This document shows positions 33,811-41,333 of a stretch of 48,658 nt of DNA, in pieces. Positions within the stretch are counted from its first letter, which is position 1; each line of letters opens with the position of its first letter. The translations under genes were made by a program, and so were the position numbers. The notes below the pieces were generated by a model. It ran no database searches, was not told the origin of the DNA, and worked only from the letters and a program-made list of their open reading frames with translations. The DNA comes from Sulfitobacter sp. (GTDB lineage Bacteria > Pseudomonadota > Alphaproteobacteria > Rhodobacterales > Rhodobacteraceae). The stretch is from positions 1-48,658 of the forward strand of contig JAGXFI010000178.1 of the NCBI GenBank assembly GCA_024637305.1. Direction: 5' to 3'.

Positions 33811-35214
33811 GTGCAGGGTAAAGTGCTGATTGTCGATGCGATAGCAACGAACCGGATCGTTCTGAAGGTCAAACTGTCGTCGGCTTATTATCAGGTGCTG
33901 CAGGCCGCCACGGTTGCCGAAGCATACGATGCCGCGCGCGATCACCACCCCGATCTAATCATCACGGCGCTCACGCTGCCGGACGGCGATGCGGCAGGTC
34001 TATGTGCGGGGATGGCCGCATCGGGTCAGGCACAGCACACACCCGTCCTGGCCATTGGCAACAGCGTGGACACGCAAACCCGCCATGGCATTCTTGCGGC
34101 AGGTGCCCATGACGTGATGATCAAACCCGTCGACGATGCGATGCTGCTCGGCCGCGTGCGCAGCCTTATCCGGGCTCATAATGCACTGGCGGAATGGCGG
34201 ATGCGCGATGATACCAGCCGCGCATTGGGGCTGGCCGAACCGATGTCGACATACGTGACACCGGCGCGCGTTACGCTTGTCTGCGCAGACAATGCGCTTG
34301 CGCACAATTGGATGCACCGCCTGCGTGGAGAATTTGCGTGCAAACTCACCATAGCGCATCCTAGCGACGCCCTGGGCAGCTTCCAGCACGGTCAAGCCCC
34401 TGATGCTTTCGTCATGGTGCTGCCCCAGGCTCCCGGCCCGGCGCTGGAAACCCTTCGCCTGATTTCGGCCCTGCGCGCCAACACGGCAACACGTCACATG
34501 GGACTTCTTGTGGTGCAGACAGCGGCGGATTCCGCGCTGTCGATCAACGCGCTCGATCTGGGCGCGGATGACCTCATGAGCGACGGCTTCGATCCGGCGG
34601 AGCTTGGCCTGCGCCTGACCGCTCTGCTAAAGCGCAAACGGATGAGCGACCAGTTGCGCCAGACCGTGCGTACCGGATTGCGCGCCGCCGTCTTCGATCC
34701 GCTGACCGGCCTGCACAACCGGCGCTACGCGATGCCGCATCTGGCGCGGATTACCGAACAGGCGGCTCTTGGCAACAGACCCTTTGCGGTCATGCTGGCG
34801 GATATGGATCATTTCAAGCGGATCAACGACGTCTACGGCCATGCGTCCGGCGACGCGGTCCTGGTTGAGACCGCGCGCCGGTTGCGCGCGGGGCTGCGCT
34901 CCGTTGACATGATTGCGCGGCTTGGGGGTGAGGAATTTCTCGTCGTCATGCCGTCGACCTGCCCCGCGGATGCCCGCGCCGCAGCGACCAGACTGTGCCA
35001 CCAGATCGGATCGCGCCCCTTTGATATTCCGGGTGCGGTCAATCCTGTCGAAGTCACGGTCAGCATCGGTCTCGCGCTAGGCGGGCTGGCACCACAGGGT
35101 CAGGACGTGCGCCCCGAAACAGCCGATGACCTTATCGACCGCGCGGACAAGGCCCTCTACGCGGCCAAAACGCACGGACGCAATCAGGTGACATTGAGCC
35201 GCCCGGCAGCTTAG
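33811..35214 (+). CDS. pleD: PleD-like diguanylate cyclase (REC-REC-GGDEF) with a missing phospho-Asp
   Basis: At 467 residues the layout matches PleD: receiver 1 (about 1-120), receiver-like adaptor (about 145-270) and GGDEF (about 290-460). The GGDEF domain looks intact: FDPLTGLHNRRYAM, MLADMDHFKRINDVYGH, the active site ARLGGEEF and the I-site RxxD as RSVD. In receiver 1 the phospho-acceptor position of PleD (Asp53) is Ala53, in PDLIITALTLPDG. The acidic pocket reads LIVDA rather than VDD. Control by phosphorylation at the usual site is therefore unlikely. I use the GTG at 33811, six bases after AAAGGA; an upstream frame reaches 33700 but looks non-coding. It converges with the metal-sensor-like gene, with stops overlapping. 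Confidence 0.85.
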   Translation: MQGKVLIVDAIATNRIVLKVKLSSAYYQVLQAATVAEAYDAARDHHPDLIITALTLPDGDAAGLCAGMAASGQAQHTPVLAIGNSVDTQTRHGILAAGAHDVMIKPVDDAMLLGRVRSLIRAHNALAEWRMRDDTSRALGLAEPMSTYVTPARVTLVCADNALAHNWMHRLRGEFACKLTIAHPSDALGSFQHGQAPDAFVMVLPQAPGPALETLRLISALRANTATRHMGLLVVQTAADSALSINALDLGADDLMSDGFDPAELGLRLTALLKRKRMSDQLRQTVRTGLRAAVFDPLTGLHNRRYAMPHLARITEQAALGNRPFAVMLADMDHFKRINDVYGHASGDAVLVETARRLRAGLRSVDMIARLGGEEFLVVMPSTCPADARAAATRLCHQIGSRPFDIPGAVNPVEVTVSIGLALGGLAPQGQDVRPETADDLIDRADKALYAAKTHGRNQVTLSRPAA

Positions 35215-35672
35215 CGCCGCCACTTGTCGCGCGGTCGGGCGATGATGTCTTCCAGCCGATCCGCGTAAGCCGCCCGCTGCGCGGCATCCATCGCAGCGAT
35301 CCTGCCCAGCCAAGCAGCGCGCAGCATGTTCTGCCGGTCTAGAACCCGCGCTTGTTGCGCCGACGACACCTGTGCAACAGAGGCCTGATCGAACGGCTCG
35401 GCACGCAAAGCCTCCAGTACGGTCGCATATTCCGCACGCCGCGCGCTTTGGTCGCGGGGCGCACGAATCGCATCCTGCCGTAGGGCGCGACGGTCCTCGG
35501 TCTCCAGCGCCATAACGTAAGGCGTGGCAAAGCCTCCCCCCCGCACTCTGTCCTGAGGGCCGCCCCGAACCCAGACTGCACTGGCAACTGCCGCAATAAC
35601 CATCAAGTTCAATGCCAGCGACACGCCCAGCACATAAGGCATCCAGCGTGGTTTTACTCTCGTCTCGGACAT
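35211..35672 (-). CDS. Periplasmic heavy-metal-sensor-like (CnrX/Spy-type) protein
   Basis: This 153-residue protein has an N-terminal membrane anchor (WMPYVLGVSLALNLMVIAAV) and a periplasmic helical domain rich in Arg/Ala/Glu, with DRRALRQDAIR and repeated AxxRxxLxALRAEPFD-like helices. This is the pattern of the heavy-metal resistance/periplasmic sensor family (CnrX, ZraP, CpxP-Spy relatives). No cluster of His or Cys is seen, so metal binding is uncertain. It starts at ATG 35672, three bases after the stop of the anti-sigma-like gene, and probably works with that gene and the ECF sigma factor as an envelope-sensing unit. Confidence 0.7.
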   Translation of the reverse strand: MSETRVKPRWMPYVLGVSLALNLMVIAAVASAVWVRGGPQDRVRGGGFATPYVMALETEDRRALRQDAIRAPRDQSARRAEYATVLEALRAEPFDQASVAQVSSAQQARVLDRQNMLRAAWLGRIAAMDAAQRAAYADRLEDIIARPRDKWRR

Positions 35673-35675
35673 CAC

Positions 35676-35996
35676 TTAACCCTCATCCTGTTCCCAGCCG
35701 AAATCGACTGATTGCAAAAGTTCACTATCCGCCCCCAGCAACGCATCGACCTGCAGCCCGATTACATCGGGCGACGCCACACCGATCCACAAGCCAAGCA
35801 CAACCGACGCCACCAGTCCCCCCAGCCCCGGCAAGCCGCCAATGACCGCAACCGCCCTGCGCCAGACCGGTTCAAATGGCTGCGCGTCAAGCGCCTGCTG
35901 TTCTAGCAGGGCAATCCTGTCGCCTGACAGGACGGGCGGGTTTGCCCTTGCCGCGGCAAAAAGCAAATCGAGCGAGTTATCTTCATGGTCAGTCAT
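35676..35996 (-). CDS. Short membrane protein, probable anti-sigma factor
   Basis: This 106-residue protein has an acidic N-terminal part (MTDHEDNSLDLLFAAARANP), one clear transmembrane stretch (VAVIGGLPGLGGLVASVVLG, about residues 50-70) and a short periplasmic tail. It overlaps the ECF sigma gene by eight bases and precedes the periplasmic sensor-like gene, the usual location of an anti-sigma factor. The zinc-binding HxxxCxxC motif of ZAS anti-sigma proteins is absent. The assignment is therefore mainly from context. Confidence 0.6.
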   Translation of the reverse strand: MTDHEDNSLDLLFAAARANPPVLSGDRIALLEQQALDAQPFEPVWRRAVAVIGGLPGLGGLVASVVLGLWIGVASPDVIGLQVDALLGADSELLQSVDFGWEQDEG

Positions 35997-36573
35997 CTTC
36001 GAACCCCAATTCTTCGCGCTTGCCGGCCAGAACGGCAACCAACGCCTTCTTGCCACGTGCGATCAGGCTTTCTACAGCCTCCACGCCGACCTCCAGAATC
36101 TCGGCGATCTCTGCATTTCCCAGACCGTCGAGGTGGCGCAGGACAACCGCCTGGCGCTGACGCGCAGGCAGTTGCGCCAGCGCGTCCTGCAACGCATCCT
36201 CGCGTGCCACCCGCTGCATCCGCGCCTCCGGCCCCGGTGCCGGATCGGGAAGGTCCGGTATTTCCGCGTCCGTGTCGCGCCTCGCCCGCAGCTTGTCGGT
36301 ACACAGATTCGCGGTCACCCGATAAAGCCAGGTCGACGCCTGTGCTTGCGCGCCGTCCCACTTCGGCGCAATTTTCCACAGCCTCATCATCGCCTCTTGC
36401 GTGACATCCTCAGCCTCCGCCGGATTGCCCAGCACACGTGCTGCATGCGAGTAGACACGCGGTGCCAGCGACCGGGTCAGCAAACGCGCGGCTGCGGGAT
36501 CGCCTGCCGCATAGCGCCGGAGCAAGATCGCGTCCCTGTCGCGAAGCGCGCTATCGTCGTGGTTTGGTGTCAC
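35989..36573 (-). CDS. ECF-type RNA polymerase sigma factor
   Basis: This 194-residue sigma-70 family protein has region 2 seen as RVYSHAARVLGNPAEAEDVTQEAMMRLWK followed by STWLYRVTANLCTDKLRARR, in the usual -10 recognition helix. Region 4 is seen as LPARQRQAVVLRHLDGLGNAEIAEILE followed by VEAVESLIARGKKAL, the -35 recognition helix. GTG 36573 is chosen with GGAG six bases upstream; a TTG at 36606 is also in frame. It is followed by the anti-sigma-like gene with overlap. Target promoters cannot be predicted here. Confidence 0.9.
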   Translation of the reverse strand: MTPNHDDSALRDRDAILLRRYAAGDPAAARLLTRSLAPRVYSHAARVLGNPAEAEDVTQEAMMRLWKIAPKWDGAQAQASTWLYRVTANLCTDKLRARRDTDAEIPDLPDPAPGPEARMQRVAREDALQDALAQLPARQRQAVVLRHLDGLGNAEIAEILEVGVEAVESLIARGKKALVAVLAGKREELGFEDD

Positions 36574-36631
36574 TACCTGCTCCGGTCGCCGTCGCCCCCG
36601 CGTCAAAATTCATCCGCGGGGGTCAGGGTAG

Positions 36632-37153
36632 TCAATGTCCGCGACGGTGTCGCATACTGCGGTGTCCGGCCTTGCTGAACTCATCTTCGCTCAGGGTTCC
36701 GTTGCCATCGCTATCCAGCCGCGCGAACATCGCAGCCGGATCCCGTTTGCCTGCCATCTCGCTCGGGGCGATCTTGTCATCGCCGTTCGCATCCATCCGG
36801 TTGAAGTGCCGGCCAACGCGGGAGGTCCCACGGTTGCCGCCCCACGCCATCAGTTCCTCTGCATTCAGCATACCGTCACCATCGGCATCTAGCCGTTCCA
36901 GCATGCGCGCCACCCGGTCCGCCCGACGGGACTCTGCGGATTGTGCCATTTCTTCGCGGCTGATGAATCCGTCGCCATCACTGTCTGCTGCGGCAAATCG
37001 GGCCTTTGCCATGGCGTCAAATTCTGCACGCGTCACTTGCCCATCACCGTCCGCGTCGATTTCCGAGAAATCATGCGCAGCTTCGCGAGCCATGCCGCCT
37101 GTTGCGCCCAGGCCAGCGATGACCGCCGCGCTCAAAAGTATCTTTTTCATCAT
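36632..37153 (-). CDS. Exported EF-hand calcium-binding protein with five loops
   Basis: This 173-residue protein has a signal peptide (KKILLSAAVIAGLGATGGMA) and five EF-hand-type loops: DADGDGQVTRAEF, DSDGDGFISREEM, DADGDGMLNAEEL, DANGDDKIAPSEM and DSDGNGTLSEDEF. The fourth has D in place of the usual G at loop position 6 and may bind weakly. The C-terminus is His/Arg rich (HRSMRHRRGH). It would bind Ca2+ in the periplasm or outside. GGAG lies eight bases before ATG 37153. It lies 58 bases upstream of the ECF sigma gene on the same strand, so the four genes may share a message. Confidence 0.85.
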   Translation of the reverse strand: MMKKILLSAAVIAGLGATGGMAREAAHDFSEIDADGDGQVTRAEFDAMAKARFAAADSDGDGFISREEMAQSAESRRADRVARMLERLDADGDGMLNAEELMAWGGNRGTSRVGRHFNRMDANGDDKIAPSEMAGKRDPAAMFARLDSDGNGTLSEDEFSKAGHRSMRHRRGH

Positions 37154-37331
37154 TGGTATCACTCCGATGTTTGATCCTGACGCGCCAGCCATTTCTGGCG
37201 CTGTCCCAATTGATACGGCTACCGCAAGACGTTCCGTCGCAATCTTATGAAGTTTTTCCGCTTGGGACATTTCGTCACCTTTGCTTTTTGCAAAGCTAGC
37301 CCCATCTAGAGCGCAACCCAGAGGACGGCAG

Positions 37332-37724
37332 ATGCATCAGACCATGATAAGCGACACCAATGAGCGTTCACGCAAACAAGCAATGCTTCGCGGGTGGCGT
37401 CGCAAATGCCCCAATTGCGGCGCAGGCCCACTGCTGCACGGATATCTCTCGGTCAACGACACCTGCACCGTTTGCAGCCAAGAGCTGTTTCATCATCGTG
37501 CGGACGACGGACCGGCATATCTGACCATCCTTTTTGTCGGTCACCTGATGGCACCCCTGCTACATATCGTTTTTGTGGCCTGGCGCCCCGAACCGCTGAC
37601 GCTCTTCACGATCTTTGCGGTTGGCACCGTCGGATTGTCGCTCTACCTTCTGCCTCGACTGAAAGGGGCCCTGATCGGTTTTCAATGGGCCAAGGAAATG
37701 GGCGGCTTCGGGAACGCCCGATAG
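37332..37724 (+). CDS. DUF983 membrane protein
   Basis: This 130-residue protein has a zinc-ribbon-like start CPNCGAGPL then CTVCSQEL, and two hydrophobic segments (YLTILFVGHLMAPLLHIVF and the segment after LTLFTIFAVG). This is the DUF983 family, common in alphaproteobacteria and of unknown function, sometimes near cytochrome oxidase genes. I start at ATG 37332 with GAGG a short distance upstream. The Nudix gene follows nine bases after its stop. Confidence 0.85.
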   Translation: MHQTMISDTNERSRKQAMLRGWRRKCPNCGAGPLLHGYLSVNDTCTVCSQELFHHRADDGPAYLTILFVGHLMAPLLHIVFVAWRPEPLTLFTIFAVGTVGLSLYLLPRLKGALIGFQWAKEMGGFGNAR

Positions 37725-37733
37725 AAGGTAAGT

Positions 37734-38432
37734 ATGGAGCCAGATAAATCCGCAATCCGCAATGCGGCGACCGTAATCGTATTGCGCAACCGCATGGCGG
37801 AGCCGTCGATCCTGATGGGCCAGCGCGGTGCCAAAGCCGCTTTCATGCCGAACAAGTTCGTATTCCCCGGCGGTGCCGTGGACGCAGGGGACGCGCATAT
37901 TCCGCTGGCCTCGCCCCTTTCCGAAACCTGCGCGCAGCGTCTTGCCGAAGATGCGGATCCAACGCTTGCCCACGCGTTGGGCGTGGCGGCGGTACGCGAG
38001 CTTTGGGAGGAAACCGGCTTGATCCTCGGTCAGCCAGGCGAATGGGGCGCTGACGTGCCGCCAGACTGGGCCACCTTTGCCGCAACGGGGCATCTGCCCC
38101 ATGCGGCACCGATGCAATTCGTTTTTCGCGCGCTGACACCCCCTGGAAGACCACGCCGGTTCGATGCGCGGTTTTTCCTGGTGGACGTGGACGACATCGC
38201 CAGCGATCCCGACGACTTCGCCGCAGCCACGGATGAGCTGTCTCATCTGCAATGGGTGCCGCTTGCCAAGGCACGGTCCTTTGACATGCCGTTCATCACC
38301 GAAGTCGTTCTGGCCGAAGTCGAAGCCCGCGCCCATGATCGCAATCCGCCCGGTTCGGTGCCGTATTTCAAGAACAACGATGAACAAAGCCTGTTCAAAC
38401 GGCTTTATGGTCACCCCATGCCGGACAGCTAG
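37734..38432 (+). CDS. Nudix hydrolase
   Basis: This 232-residue pyrophosphohydrolase has the Nudix box core AAVRELWEETGL preceded by KFVFPGGAVDAGD, with an insertion between the Gly-Gly and the REXXEE helix. This resembles the longer NUDT8/RppH-unlike group that acts on CoA derivatives or dinucleoside compounds. The C-terminal part includes MQFVFRALTPPGRPRRFDAR, which is typical of alphaproteobacterial members. The substrate is not deducible. It lies directly downstream of the DUF983 gene, and its stop overlaps that of the convergent EamA gene. Confidence 0.85.
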   Translation: MEPDKSAIRNAATVIVLRNRMAEPSILMGQRGAKAAFMPNKFVFPGGAVDAGDAHIPLASPLSETCAQRLAEDADPTLAHALGVAAVRELWEETGLILGQPGEWGADVPPDWATFAATGHLPHAAPMQFVFRALTPPGRPRRFDARFFLVDVDDIASDPDDFAAATDELSHLQWVPLAKARSFDMPFITEVVLAEVEARAHDRNPPGSVPYFKNNDEQSLFKRLYGHPMPDS

Positions 38433-39346
38433 ATCACAAGCACCAGCATCAGGATCGACGCCAGAAGAACGGCGATCCCCGCAAGTTCCCGCCTCGTTAT
38501 CTTTTCGTGGAAGAACAAGGTGGAGGCCGCGATGCTCAGGATCAGCTCGACCTGCCCGATCGCCTTGACATAGGCCGCGTTCTGCAAGGTGAACGCATAG
38601 AACCAGCAGTACGAGCCGGCCATTGAGGTCATCCCGATCCAGACGGCGACGCGTCGCGCACCCCACACCGCACGTATCTGGCCGGGCTCGCGTAAAACCA
38701 GCCAAACCACCATGATAGCCGTCTGCAGGCAAACAACCGCGCCCAGCGTCACGCCGGCCCGCAACGCTGCCTCACCGCCTTCGAGAGACAGCGAGGCACC
38801 GCGATAGGTAACCGCCGAAATCGAAAACAGCGCACCCGACGCAATGCCGAGTCCAGCCGCGCGGTTGCGCAGGTCAGACAACCGCAAGCCACTGGTTCCG
38901 GGGCCGCCGGACAGCAAAAGCAGCGCGAACACACCCAGAAGGATCGCGACCAACCCCAACGGTGCGACCCCCTCGCCCAGCAGAATCCAGCCCATCAGCG
39001 CAGTCAGAATGACTTCGGTCTTTTTGAAAGTGATGCCGACGGCAAAATTGCGTTGCTTGAACAGCAACACGACACAAACCGTCGCCAGAATCTGCGCGGC
39101 ACCGCCCGCCACCGCATAGGCCCAGAAGGCCGCGGTAAATCCGGGCATCGTCTTGCCGGAGCTTGCCAGATAGAAGGCCAGAAAGGTGAGGATGAACGGC
39201 GCGGAATAAACGAACCTGGAAAAGGTGGCCCCGGCCGCGGACAGCGTCGCCGTCGACAACACCTTTTGCAGCATGAACCGCACGGTCTGGAACGCTGCCG
39301 CCGCGACGCTTATGACGATCCAGAGCTCGGGAAAGGGAATGTCCAT
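38429..39346 (-). CDS. EamA-family (DMT superfamily) transporter
   Basis: This 305-residue inner-membrane protein has about ten hydrophobic helices in two EamA repeats. Recognisable blocks are SRFVYSAPFILTFLAFYLA, NFAVGITFKKTEVILTALMG and, in the second repeat, GMTSMAGSYCWFYAF and ILSIAASTLFFHEKITRREL, the family's conserved C-terminal end. DMT exporters move amino acids, nucleosides or other metabolites. The substrate is unknown. It lies directly after the desaturase gene on the same strand, 20 bases apart. Confidence 0.85.
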   Translation of the reverse strand: MDIPFPELWIVISVAAAAFQTVRFMLQKVLSTATLSAAGATFSRFVYSAPFILTFLAFYLASSGKTMPGFTAAFWAYAVAGGAAQILATVCVVLLFKQRNFAVGITFKKTEVILTALMGWILLGEGVAPLGLVAILLGVFALLLLSGGPGTSGLRLSDLRNRAAGLGIASGALFSISAVTYRGASLSLEGGEAALRAGVTLGAVVCLQTAIMVVWLVLREPGQIRAVWGARRVAVWIGMTSMAGSYCWFYAFTLQNAAYVKAIGQVELILSIAASTLFFHEKITRRELAGIAVLLASILMLVLVI

Positions 39347-39366
39347 TTCCCGTTAGTGGCCCAGTC

Positions 39367-40317
39367 TCAGCGGCGACGCCAGAGCGGATGTGCCACAGGA
39401 TCCTTGCAGCACAGGAAATAGCGGCGGAAGACCTCGGCATAAGAGCGATAGACATAGCTTTCGTTGCGCGCGTGAAATCCGTCGCGCCGGCTGCGGTAGA
39501 GGTTTGGCAGGTCATACCAAGAAACCCCGGGGTGCTGGTGATGAACCGCGTGCAAGTTGTTGTTCAGAAACAGAAACGCGAGGATGCCGCGGTCTTCGAT
39601 GATGACCGTGCGCGCCTGACATGCCGCATGCGCGCGGTGTTCCAGAAAGGTCCTGATTTTCAGGACCGCCATCGCACCGTAGCAGGCAGCCAGATAAAGC
39701 CAGACAGGCACCGCTGAGAGGCTGACCAGCCATAGCGTCACGGCGGCTCCGGGCAGATGCAAAAGCCAATGCTGTGCCACGCGCAGGTCGCCCTGCCTCA
39801 GCAAACGAAGATCCCCCCGGACAAAAGCAACCATGCCAAGCGCCGGACCGATCAGCATCCGGCCAAGCAAGGTGTTGTTGAACCCCAACAACGCCTGCAT
39901 CCACGTAGATTTGCGCGCCCAGATTGCGGGGTCCAGAAAATTGCTTTCGGGATCATCATAGGGGTCGGTCAGATTTTCGTCGCGGTGGTGATCGAGATGC
40001 AATTGCTTGAACCGCAGATACGGCACCAGCAAGCCGGGTTGGAAAATCCCAAGGAGTGCATTGGCGGTCCGGTTTCGGAACGGGTGTCCGTGCAGAATTT
40101 CGTGGGATAATGAACTGTGCAGCGCGAGCGACAGGACCAGCCCGACAAAAGCAAAGATGCTCCAACCTGCCGGCAACATCAACGCGCCGCCCCAGACCCC
40201 AAGACAACCTGCGTATAGTGCAAGTGTCGGCCAGTCGACAGTTGTAATGACCCGTTTCAGATCGGGGGGCGGGGCTATCGGTCCTGTGGGAAGATCGGGC
40301 GTATAATGCGTAGTCAT
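39367..40317 (-). CDS. Membrane fatty acid desaturase/hydroxylase family protein
   Basis: This 316-residue di-iron membrane enzyme has three histidine clusters: HEILHGH, HLDHHRDE and HAVHHQHP, in the order and spacing of membrane desaturases and alkane-type hydroxylases. Hydrophobic segments flank them (SIFAFVGLVLSLALHSSL and AAVTLWLVSLSAVPVWL). It probably introduces a double bond or a hydroxyl in an acyl or carotenoid-like lipid. The nearby gene on the opposite strand encodes an XRE regulator, and an inverted repeat lies between them. Confidence 0.85.
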   Translation of the reverse strand: MTTHYTPDLPTGPIAPPPDLKRVITTVDWPTLALYAGCLGVWGGALMLPAGWSIFAFVGLVLSLALHSSLSHEILHGHPFRNRTANALLGIFQPGLLVPYLRFKQLHLDHHRDENLTDPYDDPESNFLDPAIWARKSTWMQALLGFNNTLLGRMLIGPALGMVAFVRGDLRLLRQGDLRVAQHWLLHLPGAAVTLWLVSLSAVPVWLYLAACYGAMAVLKIRTFLEHRAHAACQARTVIIEDRGILAFLFLNNNLHAVHHQHPGVSWYDLPNLYRSRRDGFHARNESYVYRSYAEVFRRYFLCCKDPVAHPLWRRR

Positions 40318-40379
40318 AACGTCCTTATTGGTTTGTAACAGTTTTGTGGTAGCCGGTTCCCTGCCAGCCTCCCATTCCG

Positions 40380-40394
40380 AATGTTGTTAACATT
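40380..40394. promoter_or_regulatory. AATGTT-GTT-AACATT inverted repeat, putative operator
   Basis: Perfect 6-base arms with a 3-base spacer lie in the divergent region between the desaturase gene (63 bases away) and the XRE gene (29 bases away). The position suits autoregulation by the XRE protein or joint control. This is inference from symmetry and place. Confidence 0.4.
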
Positions 40395-40422
40395 GCCCTG
40401 CATCTGTGATATTTATGAACAT

Positions 40423-41283
40423 ATGCTGAAAAAAATCGACAAACACATGCGCGCCGAGCAATTTCGCAAGCGGATGCTTCAGGCCATGCAAAGCACGGGC
40501 CTGAACCAGAGCGCGCTTGCCCGCGCCATCGGCACCGATCGCTCCACGCTCTCTCAGATCCTCACCGATGCCGGGACGCGCCTGCCGGGTGCTCATATCG
40601 TCGGACAATGTGCGTCCGTTCTTGGGGTTTCCGCAGATTGGCTGCTGGGGCTGTCAGACAGACCGGAAACTGCGACGCAACTCCTCTCGGCGAGCCTGTC
40701 CTTGTCTCAAGCTCCGCGCGCCCTGGTGGATGAACAGATTTTCGCATGGCATCGCGAAGCTGCCGGCTACAAGATCCGTCACGTACCGGCCGGATTGCCC
40801 GACATGCTGAAGACCGATGCGGTACTGGAATGGGAATACGGTCCGCATCTGGGGAAAACGATCCAGCAGGCAGTGAACGCGTCACGCGACCGGCTCGACT
40901 GGATGCGGGGCGCGCGCTCCGATTACGAAATCGCGATGCCGCTCTTCGAAATCAAGAGCTTCGCCATCGGTAAGGGTTATTATGAAGGATTAGGTGCCGC
41001 CACCCGCCGCGCCCAGATCGAGCAGATCATCAGCCTCACCCGGCAACTCTATCCCCGCCTGCGGGTATCGCTGTTTGATGCCCGCAAGCTTTACTCTGCT
41101 CCGGTCACGATCTTCGGTCCTTTGCTCGCCGTGATTTATACCGGCGGCCATTACATGAGCTTTCGCGATATTGAGAGGATCGAAATTTTCACGAATGATT
41201 TCGATACCTTGGTCCGCGAAGCTACCGTGACTGCGCGCGATCTGCCCGACCATCTCGAAGAGTTGGCCGAGCTGATCCGCTGA
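40423..41283 (+). CDS. XRE-family transcriptional regulator with a C-terminal sensor-like domain
   Basis: This 286-residue protein has a Cro/CI-type helix-turn-helix in the first 80 residues: MLQAMQSTGLNQSALARAIG then TDRSTLSQIL, followed by LGVSADWLLGLSD. The remaining 200 residues have no named domain for me. They contain EWEYGPHLGKTIQQAVNA and a beta-rich end, AVIYTGGHYMSFRDIERIEI, perhaps a ligand-binding module. Start choice is uncertain: ATG 40423 and ATG 40447 are both plausible and neither has a strong ribosome site. It faces the desaturase gene divergently and converges on the carnitine operon. Confidence 0.8.
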   Translation: MLKKIDKHMRAEQFRKRMLQAMQSTGLNQSALARAIGTDRSTLSQILTDAGTRLPGAHIVGQCASVLGVSADWLLGLSDRPETATQLLSASLSLSQAPRALVDEQIFAWHREAAGYKIRHVPAGLPDMLKTDAVLEWEYGPHLGKTIQQAVNASRDRLDWMRGARSDYEIAMPLFEIKSFAIGKGYYEGLGAATRRAQIEQIISLTRQLYPRLRVSLFDARKLYSAPVTIFGPLLAVIYTGGHYMSFRDIERIEIFTNDFDTLVREATVTARDLPDHLEELAELIR

Positions 41284-41288
41284 TTGGC

Positions 41289-41333
41289 TCAGACTTCGGG
41301 ATTGACGAGTTCGGCGTGCGACATCCGTTTCAT
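41289..41333 (-). CDS. Possible 14-codon micro-ORF coupled to the carnitine dehydrogenase stop
   Basis: An ATG overlaps the TGA of the dehydrogenase-thioesterase gene (ATGA) and opens a 14-residue frame, MKRMSHAELVNPEV. It ends eight bases from the end of the convergent XRE gene. The overlap type equals that of real gene pairs in this window. Its length gives no other support; chance or the remnant of a lost gene is as likely. Confidence 0.2.
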   Translation of the reverse strand: MKRMSHAELVNPEV

